A stretch of DNA of 64,000 bases from Dioscorea cayenensis subsp. rotundata. Lineage: Eukaryota > Streptophyta > Magnoliopsida > Dioscoreales > Dioscoreaceae. Each line of letters starts with the position of its first letter. The stretch's first letter is position 1. Below, one piece after another: positions 1 to 16,198 of this stretch. The translations under genes were made by a program, and so were the position numbers. A model generated the notes under the pieces. It was not told the origin of the DNA and did not search any database. It saw nothing but the letters and a program-made list of their open reading frames with translations. The stretch is from contig NC_052479.1 of NCBI RefSeq assembly GCF_009730915.1, forward strand, positions 30,443,610-30,507,609, written 5' to 3'.

Positions 1-37
1 AACCAGAATGCAACACCTGAAGATGCAATAACTTAAC

Positions 38-1310
38 TGTTCCTATGACCGTGTGGGGACGAGAAAATTTGTATAAAGCATTTAATGAAGCCAGTATCAA
101 ACTCCATGGGCTCTTGGATTCATATATTTGAGGCTCAGATTCTAAAGGATGCCCTGATGAGGCATTCAACGGGATACACTGATAAGATCTCCTATGCTGG
201 GCAGTATTTTGATTGCTATGCTTGGTGTGAGGGTCCATGAAGCACCCTTTAAATCTTTGAATGTTGTCTCCATTTATTTTCTTATGTGTTTGAAAATTTG
301 AACAATGTCGTTGTGTGATACAACCTGTCACTTTCAACATTAAGACGGAATAAAGCCACAGTTATAAGAATCACAATTATCTACACTAGCAATTATCGGC
401 AGAAACAAAAGCAAATATATTACTCTCTTAAACCAACTACTCGCAGAAAACAACACATGCACACACAAATACTTGCTTGAAGATATTATGACCCATATGA
501 AACTGGAGATTGAAAGAAAAGCGAAGTATTACTTCATCCACAAAAGCATACTTCAACATCCACAAAACAAAGCCTATTTAAGTACAAAATTCAGTAAACA
601 ACCACAAATAGATGGTAAGAAACTTGCTCACCAAGTGGGCTGGAGGAGTATTACTGAGACAAATATAGCTATAATATGCCTATATCAAAAAGAAACTTAT
701 ACCAATGACCAGTTAATAAAACACTTACTCTCCCAGGGCCAGTATAACAAACACTAGAGTCACAATATAACCAAACTAGAGTCACTTGTTCATTTTTATG
801 AAGTACAAAATTGAAGCATCACAATCCTCAAGTTTTTTTTTTAAAAAAAAAAGAAAAGAAAAAGAAAAACATTACCAAAATCACAAGAGGGAAAACAAAA
901 AACAAATTTCAGGAAAGTAGCAATCATAACCATACCCCGATGACCCACATCACATCTATCAATAGAATCAAATAGTAGGATGGGAATCAAAAAACATGCC
1001 AGCCCTAACTCAATCCCCATGGAATTTTTTGATATATATATATATATATATATAACAAAACAGCATCTTCACTATCAATCAAAGATCTATGCAGCGACAT
1101 TTGAACTAATTTCCACAAAGAAAGATGACACCTTTTTCCACAATTTCTAACAAAAATCCCTCCTTTAAACTAGTTAACAAAAAATCACGAACATCCATAC
1201 ACACCTACATCAAAGATGAGTGAGGAAAAAAAGAAACACATACCTCGGGAAGCAGGGGAAAAGAAATAGTGATGAGAAGAGGAGAGAGGACGGAGCAAGT
1301 GGCAATCCAT
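38..1310 (-). CDS. VTE2-1: Homogentisate phytyltransferase (tocopherol pathway), N-terminal two exons only
   Basis: Two exons join in frame: exon 1 at 1244-1310 (67 nt, ends CGA G before GTATGTG) and exon 2 at 38-324 (287 nt, after a TGACAG acceptor, ending at GGAACA before GTTAAG). Together they encode about 118 residues: a Ser/His-rich start resembling a plastid transit peptide, a variable stretch containing NASSGHPLESEPQ, then YKFSRPHTVIGT. That last motif is the conserved entry to the first membrane helix of plant UbiA-type homogentisate prenyltransferases. The enzyme condenses homogentisate with phytyl diphosphate in the plastid inner envelope, the committed step of tocopherol synthesis. 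The remaining exons lie beyond the left edge. A geranylgeranyl-transferase (HGGT) paralogue cannot be excluded from this N-terminal part. Splice phases agree exactly (1 then 0), which supports the model. Confidence 0.8.
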
Positions 1311-1456
1311 GGCGATCTCGATGGAGAGAAAAAAAGCAAGTATAAAGGCAACAAACTAAGCTAGAAGAGCCTTTTCGCCATTGGCGTCCAGTGCCAAGAG
1401 ACTAAAGAACAGCGAGAGAATCACTCAAATAGAGTACCAAAGAAAATGATAGCTTT

Positions 1457-1487
<31 letters not shown>

Positions 1488-3176
1488 TTATTAATTTTGC
1501 ATGTAAGCCCTTACAAATGTTCTATATTAAACACCAAGTAATCTTTGATATTGACTTATAGACCCATGTTGTGGAAACCCTACGTGCGAATACATTGACT
1601 AATAAAAGCAAGTGTTTTTTTTTTCCTTTGGGTACCCTGAAAAAGTGTATATGAATATTAATCTTATAATAATAAAAATAATTTAATAAAATTAAAATAA
1701 AAATTATTTAGATTTAATAAAAAACAAATGGCTCATAAAAAATAGTAAAGTGAGACAATTAAAATGTTTCAAGTTTAAAATTCATTGAAAACAATAATAA
1801 TAACCGGTGTAAAAATTATTTAGATTTAATGAAAAACAAATGGTTCATACCCAGTAATATTTGATTTTATTGCAGAAAACAAAAATGAGACAATTAAATC
1901 GTTTCAAGTTCAATATTCATTGGGAACAATATAATAACCGGTGTTGGTTGTGAGTGAAGGTTTACCGTCCAAATCCCTCATCTCTGGATTAAAATGGATG
2001 GGTTGGATGATAAATTTTCAGCTTGCGCATGATGTATGTAATGCTTATATACATATATATAGATATTAATTTAATGATAATTAAAAATGTTTATATATAT
2101 ATGAATGATTTTTTTATTTAATATTTAGTAATATATTCTAATAATGTATGCCAACAGATGGTCATATATGTAAAATAAATAAATAGATTTTAAAGGATAT
2201 ATTTGGTATTTTGTTGTCTGAATACATATACATATATATATATATAATAAATATAGATAAACTTTGATTTTATTAGAAAAACAAAGGGATATCACTAAGT
2301 ATAGTATATCAGGGATTAAAAAAAATAATATCCAGTAAGAGTGAACAGATTCTTTACGGAACCAGAAAGAAATATACAGTGTCTACATGAAAACGATCAT
2401 CAGTATGTGTATCATCTTTCCATGGCACATGATCAAATGAATTTTTCATTTAATAAAATTAAATATTATTTTTTATTTGCCTTCATAACTACACAAATAC
2501 AAGTTTTTTTTTCCTATATTTTATTTTAAATTATGAAAAATAATTTTTATTTGAAGTAAATTAATTTACGAACCAAATCACTCATAGTCCAACCGCATTT
2601 GCCCCATTGCAAAAAACGAGTAAGAGATATTTAAGAGATATCAAATTCGAGTCTTGTTGAATACAGTGGTGATAACAGATTCTCAGTTGTGGATGTGGAC
2701 TTATTGCTCAAACACTATAAAGTCGGGTGAGAACACGTGGACTGGACATGCACTTCCTAGTGTATATAACGTTTGTCGTTTTTGTAAAAAAAAAATAATT
2801 TATAAAATTTAACTTTTTTTTTTTTCACAATTTTATCATGATTAGGAGAGGTTTCACGTCGAGTGAAGACGTGTGGGCTGGACAAACACTCCCTGCGCTT
2901 AATAAAACAATTTATGAAATTTAACTTTTTCTTTCATAATTTTATCATAACTATCGGAGAGTTCAATTTTACACGAAATAGTTAAGTTTTCTAATATTAT
3001 TATATATTGGGCTAGTTATTTATGAACATCTATAAATAAAAAAAATCTACTGACATCTTTACCTTAACTGTTCAATTTGAATTCAACGCCTAAAAATTAT
3101 TCATATGGATAAAAACACGATCAATATCAAGAAGTGGAATGAACAACAATATAAACTATATAAAGTGTGATATATA
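1311..3176. other. AT-rich intergenic DNA
   Basis: No coding region is supported here. It contains a TTTA microsatellite near 1455-1490, probable promoter sequence for the minus-strand gene ending at 1310, and a duplicated short phrase near 1690-1940 (ATTATTTAGATTTAAT and ATAATAACCGGTGT each occur twice). Around 2600-2900 two similar segments contain GTGGACTGGACA-like and GTGGGCTGGACA-like words, perhaps an old repeat. I could not name it. Confidence 0.6.
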
Positions 3177-3453
3177 CTCCTTCCATTCTTTTTTATCTGT
3201 CCTGAATAATTGAATCTAAAATACTAAAAAAATTGGTTATTTCACATAATTTAATAAAAAATTAGTTATTTTTCCAAAATTATCCCCAATTTATATCTTC
3301 ATATTTCTCTATCATATTAAATTTTAAGAAGAGAATTGAATAGAGTGTTAAGGTAACTTTAGAAAAAAATAATAAATGATTCTTGATGTTAAAAAAATGA
3401 CAGATAAAAAAAATATGGGTTTATGACATATAAAAAAAAAAATACAGAGGGAG
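3177..3453. mobile_element. Stowaway-type MITE (Tc1/mariner, non-autonomous)
   Basis: The element starts CTCCTTCCATTC and ends ACAGAGGGAG. Read inwards from each end, the termini match the plant Stowaway consensus (CTCCCTCCGTT-like). It is flanked on both sides by the dinucleotide TA, the expected target duplication. It is 277 bp, AT-rich and without coding capacity. Internal words (TATCTGTC near the left end, GACAGATAAA near the right) extend the inverted symmetry. Confidence 0.8.
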
Positions 3454-4819
3454 TAATATTTTAATCAAAATTATCCAATTATCATTGCAATGGTGCTCAA
3501 ACCAATTAGTGATTCAGCGAAGTTCATCGGTTATGATACTATCTATGTCCATGTTTAATCCTTTCTTTTTTTTTGTGTTGGCTTTTTTTTATTCTCTCTC
3601 TTCCCACCCTATTATATATGCACACATAAATGTAAAAATAATTTAGGAAAATATCAAGGTTTTATATGAAAGATTGTTATTAATTAATTGGACGGTACAA
3701 CATGTGACTATGAAAAGAACTGCATATGTATTACCCAATGGTATAAAGCCACGTGTTTTATGTGCCTATGAACGAATAATTAGATGAGCGGTCATTTTCC
3801 GGTGTACCTTTTAGCGGTTGATATGTGTATCAAACATTTTCTTTAATAAACAAATAATTGAAATATTTTCTGACAATTATTATATGCTTTTTCTAATTAA
3901 AAAAAAATCTTAATTCATTAATTATCTCATCCCATCCATGGTCCTATACCATCAAAAATTTATATGACACGTATTCTTTTTTTGTTTTTTAATGTAAAAA
4001 TGTCTTATTGAATGTCACATTTAAATTGCACTCAAACCTTGGCACATCATTTCACAGTCAATGAATAGATCAGAGTCCAAATTTGTGCAACAATTGTTCA
4101 TAATTTAAATCTGTGAAGCAACTGAGTTGACATAATGGACACGAAATAAATAATCAAATTATTATTATTGTTATTTAGAATATTTTGTATATTTATTAAT
4201 AGTAAAACTATTTTAAAAATCCTACTCTTACTGGCATTAGCCCAATATTGTTATCTATTATGAAAATTGGCGCCTCTTCTCGAAATATATATATATATAT
4301 ATATATATTGACAAAATGAACATAGGCGATCAGGGATTCAGATGTGCATACATGAGCTAAGTTTTGAACCGTCTCCTCGATAAGGACACGAACAATCGAC
4401 AACTATTATATAAGTTAATTCAGTAGCCTTGATAATAAGAATCAGAAATTTTCGCTCCATTGACAACCATTCATATACCATATTGAAAAGGGGAAAAAAA
4501 CTTGGGATTACAGCAATCAATCTGCAGATATTTCTTCAAATGCAGTAGATTAGAACAATTAATTGCAGTATTTAGGAGTCATGAGTGACAGTGAAAGTAA
4601 CAATCTGCAATTTTTCACATAAACTGTTCAGTTTCATTGTTTAATTTCTTGTTTTACAACAATCATCAACAAAATTATCTTGCAATTTAATTCAATAGGC
4701 TTGATATGAACAAACAAGAGTTACAAAATATGCTATATTGATCAACAATTCATGTACATTAAAAACCAGGATTACAGCAATCCCTCTGCAAAGATTTCTT
4801 CAACTGCAGTTGATTAGAT
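3454..4819. other. AT-rich intergenic DNA and 3' flank of the PPR gene
   Basis: No supported gene. A TA microsatellite lies at about 4284-4310. The last few hundred bases are probably the 3' UTR of the minus-strand PPR gene. A short phrase (ATTACAGCAATC...TCTGCA...ATTTCTTCAA) occurs at about 4507-4540 and again at 4772-4803, a small local duplication of the gene's 3' flank. Confidence 0.55.
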
Positions 4820-7228
4820 TCATGAATCTTCGTATTCCTCTATCCGGAGTGATAGTTTAGGCAACAAGCGTTCGTCAAAAGTTAAATCTGTTTCTATGAT
4901 TCCTGTCACAAACTCCCTAGCTTCATTGTATCGTCTTGCTTTACAATAACCGTCGACAACTATCTTGTAAGTTAACTCAGTAGGCTTGAAGTTGTGTTGT
5001 ATCATGTAACTGATGACATCTCTTGCCTCTTTGAACATTTCCATACTTGAATAACCACTAATGAAAGTGTTGTAAGTGACCAAGCAAGGAGCAATTCCAA
5101 TAGCCATCATCTCATTGAGAATCCTTAATGCATCCTGCATGAGCCCTTGCTTGCAGAATCCATTGATTACAGTGTTGTAAGAAACAATATCTGGCTTCGG
5201 TCCAGAGTTATGAAGTTCTCTTAAGATCTCTTCGGCTTTCCAACACTCCCCGCTTCTTGCATACATGTCCATCAAGCTATTTTGGGTGATGAGATCAGGC
5301 TGAAAGCCACTACGGTGGATCAAATCGAGAATTTCATGAGCACGGTCATACATTCTGTTCTTTGCATATATAGATAACATCGAATTCAGAACAACTAAAT
5401 CAGATTTATAACCATTTTTCTCCAGCTCAACAAACGCTTTCTCCATTCCCTGCAACACTCTGCACTTGAAGTTGGCAATAACAAGAGTTCTCAACACTAC
5501 CCAACTTGGAAAAATTCGGCCGGCATAGACATCTTCTTCAATAGCTTCGATCCCTCTGACATTTTTTGCCTGCGCATAACACTGAAGCAGCATAGAATAC
5601 GAGAGTTCATTAGGCTTGAACCCTTTACTCTTCATGTCAATCATGACTGATTTTGCTGCTTGCCAATCACCTCTTCTAGCTATTGCATTCAGGAGTGCAT
5701 TGTAAGTTGTAAGAGTAGGACTGAAACCAGCTCGTATTAACTCTTCATAGAACTTCAAAGCATGTTTTCCCGACCCACACCGTCCATAAGCAGCAATCAA
5801 AGTGTTGAAAGTATCCCTACCAGGTTCAATCCCAGAATTCTTCATCTCTGAAAACACCTGACTCACATAATTGCCCATGCCCCTTTTGCCACACATTGCC
5901 AACATTATATTCCAAGTGATCCGATTAGGAACACAGCCATTAGACTTCATATCACAAAGTATGTCCAACATCTCATTTGACCTTGACTTCTTCCCTAGCA
6001 ATCCAATAATGGTATTATATGTACATGTATTAGGAACACAACCCGACTTCTTCATCTGATCGAACAAATCCAATGCCTCATCCTCCTTTCCAACCTTTCC
6101 ATAAGCATTGATCACAGTAGAATATGTCACCGAATTCGGCATAATTCCCTTAGTAGCCATTTCATCAAATACAGCAGCCGCTTCCTCATAAAACCCAGCT
6201 CGAGCATATGTAGCAGCAAGCTCATTATAAGTAACAGAGTCCGGCGAGCAACCATTCTCCTCCATTTCCTTCAAAATCCTCAATGCCTGCGCATAATTTC
6301 CGGCTTTTCCAAACACCTGAAGCAATGCATTGTAAGTAACAACACCCGGAACATAACCTTCAGACTTTGAACATTCAAAGAACTCCATTGCCTCCTTAAT
6401 CAACCCTTCTCTTCCACAAGCTGAAAGCACAGTGCTAATCGTGAATTCATCGAATTCCAAACCATTGTTCCTCATCTCATCCAAGAGGTTCAAAATCTTA
6501 TCCCATGACCTCCCCATCTTTCCATAAACATCAAGCATCACATTGTAAGTAACCAAAGTTGGAGAAAGACCCTTCTCCTTCACCTGCTCAAACACATCAA
6601 TAGCTCTAACATAATTCCCTGAACGAGCGTAAGCATGCAAGAGAGTGGTGTAAGAACGGATATCGAGGCAGTAATCCTTCAGAGGAATAGAATCAAACAC
6701 CTTGCAGGCAACCGAGTGCTGAGACTCCTTGCCCAAAACCCGGATGATTGCTTCAATGGACTGCTCATTCAACCTCATCTTCTCAGCATTCTGATTGGAA
6801 CTGAGCCATTGGAACAAGACCAGAGCTTTCTCCCATTCACCAGCGAGCTCCAACCCTTTCAAAAGGCTAACAGAATCTAAACCAGAAATCTCATCCTCCA
6901 TGGAATCAAGAAAAGAATGCAACCCATGCAAGGGGTGTTCGACCATAGATTTGAGCAAAGACTTGCCTTTTCTGGAGAGAAAGTGGTTGCCTTTTCTTGT
7001 ACGAGTGGAGGAAGGGTGGAGGAAGGGAAAGGTGGGATTTTTATGGGTGGTGGTGAGGTGATGGAGCTGGTGGAGGAGAGAATCCAAGGGAAGGGCGTGA
7101 GATGGTGGTGCCGGTGGTGGCGGAGGCAATGAAGTGCTGAACTTTAGCTGATTTGATTTGGAATTTGAATCTTTTTTCAGTGGCTTTGCGGGCATTGCTG
7201 GCCTATTGGGAAACACTGTTCCTTCCAT
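4820..7228 (-). CDS. P-class pentatricopeptide repeat protein, likely chloroplast
   Basis: A single exon encodes 802 residues. The first 70 are rich in Ser, Pro, His and Thr, and fit an organelle transit peptide. From about residue 180 to 790 there is a near-continuous run of 35-residue PPR motifs with phrases such as VTYNALLQVFGKAG and VTYNTFISGYSS. No E, DYW or SMR domain follows, so this is a P-class protein expected to bind organelle RNA and affect its stability, processing or translation. The arrangement resembles the Arabidopsis At2g18940 group (chloroplast), which is family recognition from memory. The start is the first ATG of the frame. The gene is divergent from the ZEITLUPE gene, with 847 bp between start codons. 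It appears intact. Confidence 0.88.
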   Translation of the reverse strand: MEGTVFPNRPAMPAKPLKKDSNSKSNQLKFSTSLPPPPPAPPSHALPLDSLLHQLHHLTTTHKNPTFPFLHPSSTRTRKGNHFLSRKGKSLLKSMVEHPLHGLHSFLDSMEDEISGLDSVSLLKGLELAGEWEKALVLFQWLSSNQNAEKMRLNEQSIEAIIRVLGKESQHSVACKVFDSIPLKDYCLDIRSYTTLLHAYARSGNYVRAIDVFEQVKEKGLSPTLVTYNVMLDVYGKMGRSWDKILNLLDEMRNNGLEFDEFTISTVLSACGREGLIKEAMEFFECSKSEGYVPGVVTYNALLQVFGKAGNYAQALRILKEMEENGCSPDSVTYNELAATYARAGFYEEAAAVFDEMATKGIMPNSVTYSTVINAYGKVGKEDEALDLFDQMKKSGCVPNTCTYNTIIGLLGKKSRSNEMLDILCDMKSNGCVPNRITWNIMLAMCGKRGMGNYVSQVFSEMKNSGIEPGRDTFNTLIAAYGRCGSGKHALKFYEELIRAGFSPTLTTYNALLNAIARRGDWQAAKSVMIDMKSKGFKPNELSYSMLLQCYAQAKNVRGIEAIEEDVYAGRIFPSWVVLRTLVIANFKCRVLQGMEKAFVELEKNGYKSDLVVLNSMLSIYAKNRMYDRAHEILDLIHRSGFQPDLITQNSLMDMYARSGECWKAEEILRELHNSGPKPDIVSYNTVINGFCKQGLMQDALRILNEMMAIGIAPCLVTYNTFISGYSSMEMFKEARDVISYMIQHNFKPTELTYKIVVDGYCKARRYNEAREFVTGIIETDLTFDERLLPKLSLRIEEYEDS

Positions 7229-7874
7229 TGTTCTCTCTCTTTCTCTCGTCGTCTATGTACAGAGGTGAAGAACTAGAGAAAGAGCACTGAGAGAGCTCAA
7301 GAACAAAGAGAGGTGTTGGATGAAAGTCTAATCCTTTTGTGAAGCTATTTAGTTTTTATTTTTATTTATTTTTTATTTTTTTAATATGTAATTTGGTTAA
7401 ATGATTAGTGTAATTTTTTGTTTGTTTAATTTTAGTTTTAATGTTAATTTTCATTATTTTCAATATATAGATATATATATTAATAAAATTTATTGAATAT
7501 ATGAAAGCAAGTGTGATTCACATGATTATTTTGTTCACTTTTCTCAATTTAAAAATATTATTAATTTTTTTTAATTTTTGAAATAATTTATTTTAGTAAT
7601 AGATGTTTTATAAGACAAAATTAATAAAATAAATTATAAATTTATGAAATGGTATGTTAAGTGGTAAATAAACTTATTTCCAAGAATGTAAAATAAAAAA
7701 AAAAAACCATATGAAATATTTTAAAAAGAAAAATAAGTAATATACATATAATTGATAAAATTAATAAAGTTTGATTTTAATGATACTACCTAAAAAACAA
7801 ATAAATTAATCTAAAAAAAACGATTTTATTATATTTAGAGAGAAAAAAAAAAAGAAAAATGGGGAAAATGAGGT

Positions 7875-7890
7875 CACGTGCAAACACGTG
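7875..7890. promoter_or_regulatory. Twin G-boxes (CACGTG) 10 bp apart
   Basis: Perfect CACGTG palindromes lie at 7875-7880 and 7885-7890, about 190 bp before the ZEITLUPE-type start codon. They are spaced one helical turn apart, so factors bound to both would face the same side of the DNA. G-boxes are bound by bHLH and bZIP factors of the PIF and HY5 types. Use in this promoter is inferred. Confidence 0.6.
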
Positions 7891-8042
7891 CAGAGAGAGC
7901 AAGCATTTTTCCGGCCTAAAAACACAACGAGGCCCTAAACAACATCCACTCGTTCTCTTCTCCCCCAAAACTCTCATCCCATCTCTCCTTCTCTCGAGCT
8001 CCAGCTCTCTCCCTCTCTCCCTCTCTCTCTCTCGCTCTCTCC

Positions 8043-8051
8043 ATGGGCTAG
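8043..8051 (+). promoter_or_regulatory. Minimal upstream ORF (ATG GGC TAG) before the ZEITLUPE-type start
   Basis: The leader contains a two-codon reading frame, ATG GGC TAG, ending 24 nt before the main ATG at 8076. Its start context (CTCTCCATGGG) has C at -3 and G at +4, so it is only moderately favourable. Such short uORFs can reduce or delay initiation at the main start. It only matters if transcription begins upstream of 8043, which is likely given the CT-rich leader. Confidence 0.5.
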
Positions 8052-8066
8052 GGTTTTCAACACTAG

Positions 8067-12721
<4,655 letters not shown>

Positions 12722-13860
12722 ATGCTTTATAAACATCACCATCAATTGCATCTGAGGATATAATCAGTGGGAACATCTTTTTGAATGAGTTGCTGGGTAG
12801 ATCAAACATTGGCAATCCATGGAATAAGTAGAATGGTGACTTTGTCCAAGTCCAATTCCTTTGTGGACAGTCTGCTATAAATTTTCTTTCCACAGATGAT
12901 AGTCTTGATAATGATTAGGTTGTTCATGGTCTGGGTGCTTGATGTTTCCCTGTCATGACTGTAAACACTTGCCAGTGATTAGATTGTGCGCCATCGAATT
13001 GTTATCAGATAAGTAAACATAATGGATATTATCATAATTCATATAGCATCTTTTGTAGCTTCCAGGCCAGCTGTGCGATCGGTTTTTCTTTTCTTTTCCA
13101 AGGAAACAATGCAGATCTGTATATGTTTGAAATTTGTCAGTCCTATACCATATTTTCAGTTTTGTCCAATTGGGTTGTTTGGAGTTATGTAAAACGGTTG
13201 CCTATCGTTTATAGTCTTTGCTTGCATAGTAACAACACTGACCTTCATACAGACAAACAGAATGTATATGTATATATATATATATTATATTTATCTCAGT
13301 CAACACTTATGCTTGTGCTCTTTTTTCTTGTGATTGATATGCTTTTGAAATCTCAAGTGATTATTGTGCTATCTGTTCATTTCAATATTATTTCTTGTTG
13401 CACTGTTAAATGTTCAAGGCCTTTTTTGGTGAATGGAAGAAATTGTTGCAAAGTTAGGGTTTCATGTATTATGAAATTTGCAGGAAACTTGAAGAGAGGG
13501 ACAGGTCTCATGCTTGACTAATGACTAGTTTTGTGTGTTGTTATAATTCTCCAATTTGAAATAATTATTGCCTTGCTGATTTTTTTTTTTAATATGTATG
13601 TGTGGATCTGTGTATTTATGTATATATATACTTCAGAAAAAAAGTGGTTATTTTTTTGTTACAAATACAATCTATTCATTAATTTTTAATTGTACTTTTG
13701 ATATGCAAATTAACAAGATACAGCACCATTTTCAATTTAAATTCTCATAATGATCAATTAAACAATTGATCAATGTTTGATGATTTCAAACACTGTATAT
13801 TGTTGCATAAAATGGACAACTTCCAATTAAATCATTTGTGTTTGATTATTCAGAATGGCT
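12722..13860. other. Region between convergent ZTL and ACR11 genes, mostly 3' UTR and flank
   Basis: The ZTL stop is at 12719-12721 and the ACR11 stop at 13861-13863, with the genes facing each other. The first few hundred bases are probably the ZTL 3' UTR. An open frame at 13123-13521 has no recognisable protein character and is taken as chance. No further gene is seen. Confidence 0.6.
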
Positions 13861-16198
13861 CTAAAAGCTCGCCTCTTCCGTCGTCGGTCTCCTCAAGAAA
13901 TACCTCAAACTATTTGCAAGAACCTGAAAATCAATAACCAAAATGATGAAACAATTACTTCTACATTAAAAAGCCGAAACTCAAGAAGGATTTGATACCT
14001 GCTGCAAAGGCTTAATCAGTGCTTTATCCTGATAACTCACATGAAACTTTGCTTTTGCCAACAGTCCCTGCATGCAATGTAACTTTCGTATTAATACGAG
14101 AAATCGAAAGTCAATTAAGTGAATATGAGCATGAACGACGATAACTTACCTCGGTGTCAAACTCTCCAGATTGGACCTTGATGTTTATATCAGTAATGAT
14201 CTTAACAAGGTCGACCAATAATCCGGGATGATCAGCTGTTTCCACCACAAGTAAACTGCAGACAAGCAAAAGAAAATGGAAACATTTTTACTGACCTTTG
14301 AATCAAAACAGAACATGAGATGATGGATATTGAATTAGAAGCATTATATACCTTCGATCGGGGCCATCATCATAAATGTATATATGTGTTGCAATATCCA
14401 CATCCACCTGATTATGCAAAAGTGGCACAAGAAACTCAATTTTGAGAATAATAGAAATTTCCAGTTCATGATCAATATAAAGGGTAAAGAAAAGCCGTGC
14501 CTCTTGCATCGGTGGATCAATACCAAATGCTGCTCCCATGGCCAATTGGGCACTGGCTTCCTGATCGATAATTCAAAACATGCAAACAACTGTTTACCAT
14601 ACAAATCTACTGAAAGAAAAATGAGAATACATAGGTAGCTGTGTCGGTAAATTACAGGATGGTACTTTAGCAGATTGTTTATGATTGTCAAGCGTATCGC
14701 TTCTAATAATTCCGGGTCTTCCACTTTACGACCGGTAGACCTAAAATACAAGCCATGCCATCGAACTAATAAAATGTTCATAAAAAAATTTCACACTTGC
14801 TGCGCTTACGCTTTCGTGATGGCAAACTTATTGTGCTTGCCCGAAGAGTCTAAGAACACATTAGCCTTGACGACATTGAGCCCTAAGCCTTTAAGTGACT
14901 TCATCTTCAGAAAACAAGCAAAACAAGCATTTTAGTAGCCAAATCGAAGTCCAACATCAATTTAGTAATGTTTCAACATACAGTGTCAAGAAGAGCTCCG
15001 AGGCGATCACCAAAGGTTATCTCGACAATAGTCATATCGGGATCGGAATCTTGATCTATGATAACTTTGGGAATAGGAATTTTATCTGCCTCACTAGGAC
15101 TCTCATCCTGTTAACCACCATAAATGTATAAGCAACACATATGCAATTAACCGACGATTTCACTTGAATATCAAGTGGTTTCTTACCTCCACAGCAGTGG
15201 GAGATGCAGCTTTAGGAACATTCAAAGATGATGCAGAAGATGATAATCTAACATGATCCAGTGAAAATTAAATAAACAATAATCTCAGATCTATTCAGCA
15301 GAAATGAAGTACATGTAATCAAATATTGTTTAAATTCTGAATTTCTAACAAGATTTTAACTAAAATTACTGAATTAAAGACCCAAACAATATTAACATAG
15401 AGAAATTCAAGAGCAAGATCTCATCATAACATGGAGCATATATAATCTCAGATCTATTTGGCAGACATGAAGCTTATTGTGCAACAGAAAAAGAACTCGA
15501 GCTTGGAATTCCATCAATCATGCAAGAAAACAGAAATTCATACATTCATAATCCAAAACCAATCAAACTCACAACAATTTTCACAAGTAGTAAAGAGAAA
15601 TTAAGGCATAATCCTCAATCTATTCAGCAGAAATGAAGAACATATAAACCCTGATAATCTAGCATGCATGATTATATACAAAAATAAAATAGTGAAATTC
15701 AAGAACAAGACCAAATCATATCTATTCAGCAAAATTGAAGTTAATCATGCAACAAATCAATCAGAAAAAAACCTAGGAATTCAGTTGATCACGCAAGAAA
15801 ACAGAAATTCATCCATAATCCAAAACCAATTTAAACTCTTAAAAATCTATCACAAAAGAACAAAGAATTATTTAACACATGATCTTAGATCTATTCAGCA
15901 GAAATGAAGTACATATAAACCCCAATATTCTAACATGATTATAGACCAAAAAATAAATAAACAAAGGAGGAACTTTTATCTTTGGGATTCAGTAAATCAA
16001 GCAAGAAAACAAATATTTCCACACTCCACAATCCAAAACCAATTCCACATTCTACCTTGCAGTACAAAAAGATAAAGGAGCAAGATTGAACCCTAATAAG
16101 GAACCCCAAAGATGGCATCTTTTGGACATTTTAGAGGTCTCAGCCAGCTTAAGGCCAGAACAAACATCAAGACTACCAGAAACCATGGCCACCATCAT
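13861..16198 (-). CDS. ACR11: ACT-domain repeat protein of the ACR11 type, chloroplast
   Basis: Ten exons join to 287 residues: 16198-16056, 15247-15187, 15107-14982, 14904-14810, 14740-14656, 14560-14501, 14407-14352, 14255-14150, 14067-13999 and 13923-13861. All phases agree and total 864 nt. The product has a transit-peptide-like start (about 70 residues), a first ACT domain ([36 protein letters not shown]) and a second ([31 protein letters not shown]), ending [14 protein letters not shown]. Arabidopsis ACR11 has the same architecture and about 290 residues, and is associated with plastid glutamine synthetase. The ATG at 16198 was chosen; an in-frame ATG at 16243 and one at 16186 are alternatives. 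The intron 14408-14500 begins with GC rather than GT and has no stop in frame. Most other introns are GT-AG; one acceptor (before 14904) reads AAG. Confidence 0.92.
14408..14500 (-). other. GC-AG intron of 93 nt, in frame and stop-free (exitron-like)
   Basis: On the minus strand the exon ends CAAGAG and the intron starts GCACGG, then ends AATCAG. No GT donor is available near the expected position. The intron length is a multiple of three and it has no stop codon, so retention would insert 31 mainly hydrophobic residues between the two ACT domains instead of truncating the protein. Related proteins lack this insert, which is why I read it as an intron. Confidence 0.75.

Noticed and set aside
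85-240. Short plus-strand frame with a plausible-looking translation
   Set aside because: The minus strand of the same bases encodes the conserved KFSRPHTVIGT region with consistent splice phases, so the plus frame is its shadow.
473-757. 94-codon plus-strand open frame
   Set aside because: It lies within the intron of the minus-strand phytyltransferase gene and has no recognisable motif.
13123-13521. 132-codon frame after ZTL
   Set aside because: AT-rich, Cys/Phe/Tyr-rich low-complexity translation in the probable 3' UTR and flank; contains a TA microsatellite.
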